Below, one piece after another: positions 23,165 to 33,329 of a stretch of 64,000 bases of DNA. The stretch comes from Bostrychus sinensis. Taxonomy: Eukaryota > Chordata > Actinopteri > Gobiiformes > Eleotridae. Each line of letters begins with the position of its first letter. The first letter of the stretch is position 1. Location: positions 12,502,288-12,566,287 of the forward strand of contig CM036251.1 in the NCBI GenBank assembly GCA_020698575.1. Direction: 5' to 3'. The position numbers and the translations under genes are program-made. A model generated the notes under the pieces. That model searched no databases, was not told the DNA's origin, and saw nothing but the letters and a program-made list of their open reading frames with translations.

Positions 23165-23415
23165 TAATTACTTGATTCCTCTATGATCCCACACTCAGCT
23201 TTACTTTTGTACTTACTCCTTGTATCCGTACAAGTTTTTTCTGCTTTTTGGCCACTCTGCCATAAAAAAATTGAGAAATAAAGTCATAGCTTGTTTTGCT
23301 AACCACAATTTGCCACTTTTTTTGCGAGATTCGAGACTTGCAAGTGGTAAGTGTTGTTTTCAACCCAGAGACAGCAGGACATCATCAGACGGACTCTAAA
23401 ACTGTTTATTTAGGT
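23165..23415. repeat. Family F repeat, copy 1
   Basis: Shares with 55680-55995, in the same order, CTCCTTGTATCnGTACAA, TTGAGAAATAAAG, TTGCTAACCAC, GCGAGA, TGCAAGTG, CCCAGAGAC and CTCTnAAACT. The two copies are the only ones in the window. The type is unknown. Confidence 0.6.
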
Positions 23416-23872
23416 ACAAATGTGTACTTAAGACATTGGTCACCCAACCGTGGGGGAGTGTATTAAACTGTGCAGTCAAAACTTAGCTGAACTATGAAGA
23501 AACTAAAACAAACCAGAGAAAAATCCATGCATTATAATAGTGTTGGCAAACCAAAATTCATTTTGATGACCTTTAACAGTGACCTTTATGATTCAGCAAA
23601 CCAAAAATGTCTGCGGTCCCTCCAGGTCTCACTGAATAGAGATAAAGACAGTGAGTGGAACAAATAGGAGTCAGAGGGCAAAACCATGTTGTACCTTAGT
23701 AGAAACAAATAGGATATTGGTACTGATGAGGATTTTATAAGGCAGGTGTTGGTGCAATATTCAGGGATTTTTAAACTCACAGTATGCCATTTCGTTATGT
23801 TTGTCCAGACGTGACACATTTTATCACTTAATAGCAAACTGTAATAAGAATCAAAGAAATCAAAGACCTTAA

Positions 23873-24396
23873 AGAAGCTATATTATGCTTTTATTTATAT
23901 TTTCAAATCAATGATTGTTGCCTCTAGAACAGCACAGCACGTGTTACAATCTTTATTAACTTTATCTGACTAAAAGAAAATGTTTTTCTATAAATACTGT
24001 ACTGATTTTATAAAGAAACAGGTGAAGAGACCAGCAGAGGGCACAGAGGGGAAAAAAATGTGTGATGTGTGTTTGTATGATGCCATTTACTACAAAATGA
24101 AAAATAACTGTGAGGAATCAGTGGAAACAGTGTTGTACACCTTTTTTTTGGATAACTGAATGAGAGCAGATTGGATGTAGAGGGCTTGTTGATTGGTCAG
24201 TGCTTCCTGGAGTGGGCGGGGATTCGTGGAAGAAGAGGGAGTTTGTGAAACTGAGCGATTTGAGACCTCAGAACAGCAATGCAACAGCAAGGACTACTTA
24301 AACATCAGTGAATGAAGCAAAACACAACTCCATGTATGTTTTTGAAGAGGAAACACAACAGAAAGCTCAGAAAAGTAGATTTTGTATAAGACATCA
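23873..24396 (+). repeat. Family A interspersed repeat, copy 3
   Basis: Begins AAGAAGCTATATTATGCTTT, contains CCTCTAGAACAGCAC, GAGACCAGCAGAGGGCAC, ACAAAATGAAAAATAACTG and CTGGAGTGGGCGG, and ends AGAAAGCTCAGAAAAGTAG then a GTATAAGAC end. It is the longest well-preserved member with the other copies at 3850, 26375 and 49240. Confidence 0.7.
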
Positions 24397-24407
24397 TCTA
24401 GGCTTAA

Positions 24408-24703
24408 AGGTGCTATGAGCAGTATGTATTTTTTATAGTTCATAAAAATGTCCAACATGTGCCCCAAGATATGAAGTAAACATGTTTAAATCAAATATTA
24501 TTTTATTGATAACAATAGTACAGTTGAGTTTTCAACATATAAAAACATATTATACATAATGCCCAAGTTGTTTTTGTTTACATTTTTTGTTTTGGTTCTA
24601 AAACTGCATCGCCGATTGTCCAATCAGAAAAGAGACCATTGTTTTGATTTACACTACAGTACTATTTTCAAACCAGTACGAGCGCATACTGCCTACAGTA
24701 CCT
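24408..24703. mobile_element. TTAA-inserting nonautonomous DNA transposon
   Basis: TTAA occurs directly outside both ends (24404-24407, 24704-24707). Ends are inverted: AGGTGCTATGAGCAGTATG and the complement of CATACTGCCTACAGTACCT, differing at few positions. The element is 296 bp and noncoding. TTAA targets are used by piggyBac and Kolobok superfamilies. Confidence 0.8.
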
Positions 24704-24776
24704 TTAATTAGTAAAGATTTCAATAGAGAAGGATTGGTCAGTCACACACTAGTAATTAATGTACAAGTGGTCCCAT

Positions 24777-25010
24777 CAGTGTTGCCAACTTAGTGATTCT
24801 GACACTAGATTAAGCGACTTTTCAGACCCCTTTAGCAAGTATTTATTTAAAAAGCAACTAGTAACAAATATAGCAACATTTTGGGCGACCCTTAAAGACT
24901 TTAAAATGGCATCAGAAGCATTCTGGGACAGTCTGAGGTGTCGTTTCCCTGCTTTCCCTGCACACATTTGCTCTGGTTCTCTCCCTTCTGTGAGTCGCTC
25001 GGTTTGAACG
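24777..25010 (+). repeat. hAT-type left-end fragment
   Basis: CAGTGTTGCCAACTTAGTG followed by repeated AGCGACTTTTCAGACCCCTTT-like sequence, a motif I know from fish hAT-derived repeats. The right end was not located. Confidence 0.45.
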
Positions 25011-26374
25011 GCATCAAACTTACACTAAATAAATTAAGAGGGTTTTTATTCACAAAAACAGGTTTACTCAGGCTCAGGTCAGACATCATAATGTTACAGA
25101 ATATTTTTGGCATGTTCCAATTCAATCCTCAAAATTGTGTAAACAGTTATAGGCCATATTTATAAAATTGACTAATCACCTTTTATAGCCTAATAACCTG
25201 TATCAGTGCTGTGGTAGTAACTTCTGCTTATGTAAGTTAGGATAAAAACACTATTTCTGTTAAACAGTTTAAAGAGAGGGCAAAAACAGTAATACATTTT
25301 ATAATAACAGTCTCTTTGTGGTATTATGCAAATGTTGTGTGATGTCATTACATCCCTTTGAAAATAGTTGGTCTTATTAGTATTTGGTCTACACGGCTTG
25401 TCAACAATAGTGGCAAAAAATCGTAAGGGGAAAGTAGCTATTTCATGTCAGGGTACACAGAGACACTAAAGTAATATAGAAAAAATGAATTGAAAATGCA
25501 TTGTGTTTAGCTTATGGCACCATTCTTTCAAACATATCCATATTGTTTACCAACACTAAAATGGTCACTAAGATCATTTATATTCAGCAATGTTCTGTTC
25601 AGCCTTGTTTTCTCCCTTCTTATCCAGCTATCAACAACAAATATCCACCAAGAACATTAATAAAAACTGCAATGGCCAACAGATTTGCCCCATGGCCTTC
25701 CTGAGTGTGATTTAAATGGATTCACCGTTTTTTCGCACATAATTATGACAAGAACTCAATATAAATCACTCTTATATCTCCATTAAAAATTCATGTGTGA
25801 AGCGGCATAACGGTAGCACTGATTTAAAGCTTTAATCAAACACATATATTTGTATTCGGTGTGTGTGGCTGCCATTATGTGTTTTCTGTGCGAATCACCC
25901 TGTCACTGTGTAAAAGGGCTGCTGGCTATGGCTTGATGTTTACGATCATGGCAGAGGTATCAATTGAACGTCTGGATCCTGCCCACACATGACTCCTCAA
26001 GGTCTTCACATCTTCCTAAATTATACAACTGTGTTTTAAAGTCTCATCTGGTTTTGATTTGACGTGATGAAATTGAATGAGATACACATTACGTTATGTT
26101 GCATCATAAACAGAATATTGGTTTAGGTGTTATTTCTGAATGGCATTCAATAAGTGATAAGAAAATAAGGCAATGGAAAGTAAATAGCTGCTGTGAAATG
26201 CTTTAAATAATCAAGGAATAATATAATCTTTACGGTCTTTTAAAAAGGAGACAGAGTAAGTTCAATTGTTTAAAGCTGAATTTATCTCTCTTTTGTAACC
26301 ACTAAAGCGTTATGCTTCATTACCGGTTATTTTGCTATCTTTTTATGCATTTTATTTGCAACATCTGATTAGTC

Positions 26375-26945
26375 AAATGGCCTTTATTATGCAAAATTGA
26401 TAAAAATTGAAATTTCTACTATGTTATATTGTTGTTCCTTCATCAAAAACAGACCTGGAGTGGAATTTTGCTTCATTCACACCTGCTTGATTATTCCTGT
26501 ATTCTCTGGAGCTGAGTTCTGTGGACTCAGAACACTCGGCTGCACAAACCTCCAACTCTCCCATGAACCCTCAGCCACTCCGGGAAGCACTGAGCATCTA
26601 CAGTCTTTATTTATCCAAAAAATGGTGCACAGCTCTGCTTCCACTGATTCCTCACAGCTATTTTTTATTTTAGTAAAATGGCATCATATAAAATGTTTAA
26701 GGAAATTAAAAGCTTTTTTTAATGGTAGTTTAACATAACATAACAGCGTTGCACTCTGCTGTCCTCGTCTGGTCTCTTCATTGGTTTCTTTATGGGAGTA
26801 GTAAAGTATTTATTGAAAATATTTTCTTTTAGTCAGACAGATACTGTTTTTAAAGGTTGTAACACATTCAATGCTCTTCTAGAGGTGACCAAGATTTGTT
26901 TAAAAATAATAGTAATATACTGGATCGCAGTTTTTCGCCCTCCTC
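26375..26945 (-). repeat. Family A interspersed repeat, copy 4 (reverse)
   Basis: Runs from TTATTATGCAAAATTG through GTTCCTTCATCAAAAACAG, GATTCCTCACAGCTATTTTT and GTCTCTTCATTGG to GCTCTTCTAGAGGTGACC, the reverse of family A. It encodes no plausible protein although an open frame of about 110 codons crosses it. Confidence 0.7.
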
Positions 26946-27909
26946 TTTAATGGATATTATTTAATAATTGCTTGCCATTTTTTCATGGTGAACCTGTCCA
27001 TAGACTAATAGTCAATAAATTCAACATATGCCTCATGGGAACACGTACAGTACTATACAAAGTCTCAAGTTTAATACAACTCTCTACTCATCTGACAAGA
27101 GATTTCTATGAAATGGATTGGTGCAGAACTGCCACCATGTAGTACAGAAGATTTGGGTGTTACACAGTGTTGCTTTGACAGATTGCTGAGAGGAGTTTTA
27201 TACTGTGAATATTGTATAACTTCTATAACTGCTTATGTAATATATGAAATATGACTGTTATATAACTTTTTTTTTTTTCATTTTGGGCCTTAAAAATTAT
27301 TATTTAAATAAACTATATTTTCCAAAGTATTAGCTCACCTGCCTTAACACGCATATAAACTTAAGTGACATCCCTTTCTTAATCCATAGGGTTTAATATG
27401 ACGTCTGCCCACCCTTTGCATCTGTCTACGTCAGACACTGATGTTGGATGAGAAGGCCTGGCTCGCAGTCTTTGCTCTAATTCATCCCATAGGTGTTCTG
27501 TCAGGTTGACGTCAGGACTCTGTGCAGGTTCAGTCAATTTCTCCCACACCAAACTCACTCATCCATGTCTTTATGGACCGTGCTTTGTGCACTGGTGCAG
27601 TCATGTTGGAACAGGAAGTGGCCATCCCCAAACTGTTCCCACAAAGTTGGGAGCATGGAATTGTCCAAAATCTCTTGGTCTGCTGAAGCATTCAGAGTTC
27701 CTTTCACTGGAACTAATAGCCTGGCTTGGGTATGGTAACGCTCCATAAGCCAATAATTTCTCCGGCTCCCTAGGAGCCAAACCAATCAGAGCGGGGCATT
27801 AGGAGCCGCGTCACACTCTGTGTCTGAAATGTTTTTTTTGGTGGAGGCTTGGCAGGGCTAACGGAGGGCTAGCTTCGTAACTTGTTTTGCTTCTGTGACC
27901 AAAACAGTC

Positions 27910-28077
27910 ATGACAACTCTTAAAGATGTTTTGGCGTGCTTTGACTTTTGCAAAAAAGTTCCATTCGTTGTGTCTCCATTGTCCGCTGTGTTGAAGCAAC
28001 AGACGAGAGAGCCAGCAAGAAAAACTAGAGCTGTAACGCTGCAAGACGGGGCGAATTGCACACTTCTGACAAAGCGG
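27910..28077 (+). CDS. Exon-like open frame of unknown function inside the 3.08-kb element
   Basis: ATG at 27910 opens 56 codons that end exactly at a consensus donor GCGG|GTGAGT. The peptide starts MTTLKDVLACFDFCKKVPF and ends GANCTLLTKR; it is basic and carries three cysteines. I do not recognise it. It could be the first coding exon of the element's own gene or a captured gene piece; a possible acceptor TTTGTCTTTCAG is at 29003-29014. A partly similar arrangement (GGCCAGCTTCGTAGC upstream, then an ATG frame with a CCF.KC cluster) is at 62628-62824. Confidence 0.3.
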
Positions 28078-28289
28078 GTGAGTATTTTTACACTCCCTTC
28101 ACTCCATAAAGGTGTCCTACAGTTCTCGAGTTTCAAAACAGTCTTTATTTTATAAAAAATGACCTTAGGTTCGCAGAGATAGGAACACTAAAACTCCAAC
28201 AAAATAACATGTCTTTTATTCAGTTTACTCAGTTAGCGAAGCTCGCTTTTCACGTGGACTTGCGCCGAACATTTCTCCCAAAATCTGAG

Positions 28290-28640
28290 CTGGGGCGATG
28301 GTGGCGCAGTGGGTTAAGCATTCGCCCAGCAATCGGAGGGTAGCCGGTTCGAATCCCATCTGAAGCGCATACTGTCGTTGTGTCCTTGGGCAAGACACTT
28401 CACCCACCTTGCCTGTGTGAATGTGTTAGTGTGGCTGTGTTTGGTGGTGGTCGGAGGGGCCGTTGGCGCAGATTGGCAGCCACGCTTCCGTCAGTCTGCC
28501 CCAGGGCAGCTGTGGCTACAGAAGTAGCTCACCACCACCGAGTGTGACTGAGGAGTGAATGAATAATTGATCAATTGTAAAGCGTCTTTGAGTGTCCAAA
28601 AAAGCGCTATATAAATTCGATGAATTATTATTAATATTAT
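28290..28640 (+). repeat. Full-length tRNA-derived SINE
   Basis: Pol III A box TGGCGCAGTGG (28302-28312) and B box GGTTCGAATCC (28346-28356) lie 33 bases apart as in tRNA-derived SINEs. The body includes GTCCTTGGGCAAGACACTTC, CAGTCTGCCCCAGGGCAGC and GAAGTAGCTCACCACCACC, the tail AAAAAGCGCTATATAAATTC and an ATT-rich end. It is the best-preserved copy here and serves as reference for 10872, 14945, 29820 and 54485. It may belong to the V-SINE type, which I cannot confirm. Confidence 0.88.
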
Positions 28641-29040
28641 TAAAAAAAAAACAACATAGGTTCAGAGGTCCTGGTTAAAGTTTGGGCAGTCTTTTCTGCC
28701 TACAGTGCAGTGAGACTGCAGGCTGAAGGCCGTGTGTGTGTGACCTGTGTCTGCTTCCTCCACTAAAAGAGGGACACAAAATGTAACAAAGCTCATGTTA
28801 CACCACTGTAGTCCACCAGCCCCTGTTAGTTACTAAAGCAGTCTCTGTTAAAATGTAGTTAAGGCTTATTATAAACTATGTTTTGTCATGACTCTTGAGA
28901 GGTAAAATCATAAACTGCACCCATAATATCCATCTAAAATATAAATTACACCTTTGTATTTATTGTTGCTTCTTAGTGAGATTGACATATTCTAGATGTC
29001 TGTTTTGTCTTTCAGTTACACATCCATCTGGACACTGGAG

Positions 29041-29296
29041 TTCACCTGTACTGACAGTGGCTACATCTGCTGGTCTGGAGTTCACCTGTACTGACAGTGG
29101 CTACATCTGCTGGTCTGGAGTTCACCTGTACTGACAGTGGCTACATCTGCTGGTCTGGAGTTCACCTGTACTGACAGTGGCTACATCTGCTGGTCTGGAG
29201 TTCACCTGTACTGACAGTGGCTACATCTGCTGGTCTGGAGTTCACCTGTACTGACAGTGGCTACATCTGCTGGTCTGGAGTTCACCTGTACTGACA
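29041..29296. repeat. 40-bp minisatellite, six identical units
   Basis: Six consecutive units without a single difference (29041-29280), starting TTCACCTGTACTGACAGTGG, each ending TGGTCTGGAG, then a partial unit. The unit is not a multiple of three, so a reading frame shifts in each copy. Complete identity implies recent expansion or ongoing homogenisation. Confidence 0.95.
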
Positions 29297-29819
29297 CTGT
29301 GGATCTGGAGACTGGAGTAATGGAAAAAAGCTTTGTACAGCAGCACAACAACTTTCCAAAAACTATTGCAGCAGTCTATATGAGCTGCACTCCATTACAA
29401 GGTTGTAAAGAGCCTGCCCCTCTACTTCTATGAGCATGTGATGTTATAGATAAACTGCACAGTATTCTTGGAGAAATACTTCAGGAAACCACACATCTGT
29501 TCAGCTCTAATACTGCTTGCACTGAATTTGGAAATTGAATTATGTAGTTACAGAGCACATCATATTGGACGTTACATCTCTCCTGTAACACCTCCTGCTA
29601 TTCACATTTTAACTGCACAAGTTGTTCTTAAGATTATACATGAGATATCTGATTACAGCCCAGCTACACCTCAAAGATTTTTCCTGCCACACATGCAGTA
29701 CATGGATACATGGAAGAAAAAGAATCTTACATCCCAGTGTAGTTCTGAGGTGAACACTAGATTGCTCTGCAATACCTGATCAGTCCTTATATAGTAGGCA
29801 TATTTAAATATTGTTTAGT

Positions 29820-29920
29820 CACTGTTCTTGCTGTGAACCACAGTGTGACTGAGAAGTAAATGAATAATACACCTAATTGTAAAGTGACTTTAAATTATTA
29901 AAAAAGTCCTGTATAAGACT
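29820..29920 (+). repeat. SINE tail fragment
   Basis: CACAGTGTGACTGAGAAGTAAATGAATAA and GTCCTGTATAAGACTAATAC resemble the last 100 bases of the SINE at 28290-28640 (written here in part only). The head is absent. Confidence 0.5.
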
Positions 29921-30744
29921 AATACACATTTGATTGTGTGTGGTTGTAACTGCTTGCATGTCCTGTAAATAAAGCCCTTTTGACTAGTTGTGATATTTTT
30001 TTATTATTTAAACAGGGGTAAACAAGTTGATGTATGAGCAAATAAACAGCTTTTACACAGTAAATTACAAAAAGCATTTTTATGTAAACTATAAACTTTA
30101 TTGTAGGTAAGATAAAAGTCACAAAGAATTTAAAGCAGCTAGAGCTACATTTAATAAATAAAACATGTTAGAAACATCTTTATTTCTCATCGGTTGGCAC
30201 AATTTATTTACTTTAGCTTTGGTAACTGATTTAAGTGGCACTTTAAAACTTCAGCCATATTAAGAAAAATGATAATCATGATAATTCATATTGTATTTAA
30301 GAATTAACAATGGTCTAAGACACTCAGCAGGGCTACAGCACAACTTTACCAAAGCTCGATGGTGTTCAGTGCTTAATTTTATCATCAGCTGACTCTGCTG
30401 AAGCTCGTTGTGTTGTATTTAATTCCTATGAATCTGCTTCGTCTTGTTGCGACATTGATCACAGCAAAGTCCCGGTTAACACGTTTATGCAAACCTTATG
30501 CAACGACTGTTTGAGCTGCTGCTATCCTTGTTTAAAAACTAATAGAAAAACGCTGCTAATGCTGAATATTCTTGAGTTTTGATTCTAAAACCGTCAAAAG
30601 CCTCCAAACGAGACTCTCGCACCGTGGTGGCCATGTTTGTTATGAAAAGCTGCCGTTGCTCTACTTGTGTCACGTCCTCTGATTGGTTAACGCTGCATCC
30701 CTTAGTCCCGCCCTCTGAAATCTCTTTGAATGGGAGAGTTACCA

Positions 30745-30781
30745 GACTAGTTCTCTGTATAGTATAGAAAGAGAACTAGTC
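30745..30781. repeat. Terminal hairpin of the 3.08-kb element
   Basis: GACTAGTTCTCT (30745-30756) and AGAGAACTAGTC (30770-30781) are perfect complements around a 13-base loop, ending seven bases before the terminal GCCAGGCTA. A subterminal hairpin on one side only could be a transposase-recognition feature. Confidence 0.85.
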
Positions 30782-30879
30782 TTGCTTGCCAGGCTATGGA
30801 ACTAAGGGACCAAGCCCCACACCATAATCTGAATTCAGTTTTTTGGGTGGGTGAGCGAATACTTTTGGAAATATAGTGT

Positions 30880-31152
30880 AAGTTTTAACTGACACATTTT
30901 TATCAGATCCAGCATTGACTTCAGCAATTTGAGCAACAGTAGCTTGTTGGATCAGACCACACAGAACAGCCTTCGCATCAAACATGCATCATCTGTCACT
31001 GGTTCACCGCTTGCCCGTTTTACCTGCTTTAAACCCATCAACTTTGAGGACAAAATGTTCACTTTACATTTCCCACCCACTAATCACATAAGATAATCTG
31101 CATTATTCACATTACCTGTCAGTGGTCATAATGTTTTGCCAGATCCGTGTAT
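30880..31152. mobile_element. DNA transposon remnant, 'GTCAGTGGTCATAATGTT' end
   Basis: Pieces AGCAATTTGAGCAACAGTAG, GGATCAGACCACACAGAACA, GGACAAAATGTTCACTT and the terminal CCTGTCAGTGGTCATAATG match a common fish class II transposon as I remember it. Much of the middle is deleted. It abuts the right end of the Tc1-like element. Confidence 0.6.
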
Positions 31153-31293
31153 TTCAATTTTGTTGTTTACAAGTTGTGGGTGTATTTATATGGCTTCTGA
31201 GTGCTATGTTTTTATATTGTGCAGCGCTATGTTTGAAGGTGAAAATACTTCTAACATTCATAGCCAGACTAAAATAAGTGTGTTTAGTCTCAC

Positions 31294-31626
31294 CTGGCAG
31301 GCGTTGTACAGCAGCTGGTGCTCGAACTTCCTGATCCCGAGTATTTGTTGAAACATCTCGTAGAGCTGCTCTTTACTGAGAATGAGCTCTGACACTGTGC
31401 TGAGATGAGCCCTCTGTGGCCCCCGCCGCAGGTCCTCATCTCCCCTGTAGATGGCGTCGTACTTGGCAATCCAGGAGCTCAACACAGTCTCTTTGCTCAG
31501 GCCGTCGATCTCTGGGAGGCTGCGGACTCTCCGCTCTATGTTCTTCTTGAAAACCTCTCTGAAGTCGTTGGCTGAGCAGCCGCCACTTTGGACCATTCGA
31601 GAAACACGTTCACTTTTCAAAAAGCC
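31294..31626 (-). CDS. cadps: CADPS/CAPS large exon (111 codons)
   Basis: Second CADPS-family exon in the window and the most diagnostic one. After the acceptor TTGTCCAG (minus strand) it reads GFLKSERVSRMVQSGGCSAN and continues through REVFKKNIERRVRSLPEIDG, LSKETVLSSWIAKYDAIYRG, VSELILSKEQLYEMFQQILG and FEHQLLYNACQ, then a canonical donor CAG|GTGAGA. The exon is 333 bp, phase 0 at both ends. This part lies between the variable N terminus and the C2 domain. The forms WIAKYDAIYRG and MFQQILGI are what I remember for CADPS (CAPS1); CADPS2 has M, F and N at the differing positions, so I assign CADPS. The stretch DEDLRRGPQRAHLST is the most divergent part. It is flanked by introns of about 26.6 kb (upstream) and 24.0 kb (downstream). 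Confidence 0.96.
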
Positions 31627-31714
31627 CTGGACAAGACAAAAGAAACAAAGTCAAAAAATGTCAGAACTATGTTGAATATCACAACAATGGTATGACTGGT
31701 GATTTTTTTGGATA

Positions 31715-31955
31715 CTGTTAAAGTTAAAGGTTAAACATTATGATTTTATTCATATTTTTTTAACCAATATTGATCGCCTCTAGAACAGCACTGCACATTT
31801 TCCAACCTTTAAAAACATTACATTACATTAAGATTACATAGAATTACAGAACATGCATAAATGAAGAAAAAACACAACTCCAGGTATGGCAAGGGAGCAA
31901 CATTATAACATGGGAGAAAGCTCAGAAAAGTCAATTTTCTATATATAACATAGTT
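31715..31955 (+). repeat. Family A repeat, internally deleted copy
   Basis: Starts like family A (GATCGCCTCTAGAACAGCAC), skips the middle, and resumes near ACAACTCCAGGTATGGCAAG to end GAAAGCTCAGAAAAGTC. Confidence 0.6.
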
Positions 31956-32524
31956 TGTTTAAGGTTAAAGTTTTTACGTAACAATTTTTCAAAGCACTCT
32001 CTAAAGTGACCAACAAAAATGTATAGATATTTTAAAAATGATTAAGCTGCATGAACCTTGGATTTGAATTACAATTATATAGATAGTGTTTTTTTCTTTG
32101 GCATAGTCGCATAAAAATGGGAAATTGTAATAATTAATTACAAAAGCATAAAAGACCCACTTTTGCAGCATTTTAAGCAAAATGTTACTTTTTAATGAAA
32201 AAATGGGGAACAATTAAAATAGAAGGTCATAGACAGCAGACAATGGTGGGAATGATGTGTACTGAACTATGTGAACATCTGAAGGTGGTTGAAAAGGACT
32301 CTCTGTGCCGAATTCAAAGGGCAAAGGTCACTAATGACAGACGTTCACAAAATAAGTCCAAACCCAACAGCTTTGTTGGTGTCTGAGAGTTTGAAACATG
32401 GCTGTGAGAAAGAGACAGACCTTAGAGAAGACACTGAGAACAGATGGAGAGGAAACACCAACAAGACGCTCAGAGCAACAACTTGGAACAAAGGAATCTG
32501 TTGCAAATAAGGAAACCATTCATT

Positions 32525-32870
32525 CATCTTATTCCTTCTTATTCCAGTTAGGGGTCGCAGATGGCGAGAATCTATCCCAGCAACTATGAGACTGAGGTGG
32601 GGTAGACCATGCCACAGTTAGTAGCAGGGCTGACACAGAGATATTCACTCTCACTCTAATTTACTAGGGGCAATTTACAGTCTCCAGTTCCCTTAACACA
32701 TGCACACATGCTGGCCTCTTCCCTGCGTCCAAAGATGCAGGGAAGAGGCCAGAGAGAGCCTACACAAGGAGGACATGCAGACTCTGCTACAGGCCGTAGT
32801 CGTCCGGCCTGAGGATCGAACCCAGAACTCTTGATGAGAGGCAGGAGCACTAACCATGCTGACAACATGA
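32525..32870 (-). repeat. Family B tRNA-related repeat, most complete copy
   Basis: Read in reverse: GGTTAGTGCTCCTGCCTCTC, TTCTGGGTTCGATCCTCAGG (B-box-like), GTCTGCATGTCCTCCTTGTG, then GCATGTGT... and at the far end CCATCTGCGACCCCTAAC. Similar pieces are at 917-997, 6620-6790, 47225-47345, 50905-51014, 52055-52130 and 59225-59440. It contains a 16-bp perfect inverted repeat at 32711-32752. Confidence 0.6.
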
Positions 32871-33329
32871 ACCCCGTAATAACCTCAATTGTTTCTTTGC
32901 ATTCAGACACAAGTCAACATATCAAGGTAATAAGCTAACATCTCCTTATTGTGGCTGCAGTTCACTACACTAGAGGCCAAAGTATCTTCAATACTAGATT
33001 TTTGTGATTTTATTGGGCAGACGAAACAAAAAAAAATGCAGTACAGCAGATTTTAGGTGTCTTGCACAAACATATTTTCCTCAAACCACTTGCTGATGTA
33101 GCCAAATGGGTAGGCACTATTTTAACCAGTGGAGCATTGTCTTTAAAACGTGCAAATGTATCTTATGCAAGTAGCTCAATGTATATCAACAGGTATCAGA
33201 AAGCCATTTTCATTTTACACTTTAAAGTTGACAAAGATGAATAAGAGACCCTTGCTACAGAGATGTTTCAATCAGCATAAAATTCAGATGTGACTGTCTG
33301 TCATTTTGAGAAGCTTTTATAAACCTAAT

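Larger units (their letters stand above)
27717..30796. mobile_element. 3.08-kb element with 9-bp target duplication and TAGCCTGGC ends
   Basis: Flanked by perfect TGGAACTAA direct repeats (27708-27716, 30797-30805), which are single-copy in a normal Tc1 element at this position. The ends are a perfect 9-bp inverted repeat, TAGCCTGGC and GCCAGGCTA. Near the right end is a 12-bp perfect hairpin (30745-30781). The interior holds an exon-like frame with a splice donor (27910-28077), a full SINE (28290-28640), a 40-bp minisatellite (29041-29296) and a SINE tail (29820-29920). No recognised transposase. The superfamily is not assigned; the 9-bp duplication would fit Mutator-like or Merlin-like groups. 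Confidence 0.85.
27311..30879 (-). mobile_element. Tc1-like element (minus orientation), interrupted by a 3.08-kb insertion
   Basis: Left part 27311-27716 and right part 30797-30879 join to a short Tc1-like copy with ends ACTATATTTTCCAAAGTATT and the complement of the right end CACTATATTTCCAAAAGTAT. Its 3' transposase region includes a copy of the internal deletion also present at 11365-11392. Between 27716 and 30797 lies a different element flanked by a duplication of this Tc1 sequence. Inner transposase pieces read as FQHDCTSAQSTVHK. Confidence 0.88.
7276..31293 (-). other. cadps giant intron, 24.0 kb
   Basis: No further cadps exon was recognised. Annotated repeats occupy much of it: LINE 8690-9815, SINE/Tc1 nest 10872-11850, SINE 14945-15165, 15420-15950, Tc1 19115-20725, 21243-21847, 24408-24703, family A copies, and the nest at 27311-30879. 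Stretches 11850-14460, 16000-19100, 20740-21230, 22300-23160 and 25470-26370 hold no gene and nothing I can name beyond the repeat-poor block 16430-16620. Confidence 0.6.

Noticed and set aside
28302..28356. Possible tRNA gene (A and B boxes)
   Set aside because: The boxes belong to a SINE: no cloverleaf acceptor stem can be closed and the body and tail are SINE sequence. The same holds for 10879-10920, 14951-14997 and 54664.
29041..29296. Possible CRISPR-like array
   Set aside because: Units are directly adjacent with no spacers, in a vertebrate genome; it is a minisatellite.
31451..31675. Plus-strand frame of 74 codons
   Set aside because: Antisense shadow of the 111-codon cadps exon.
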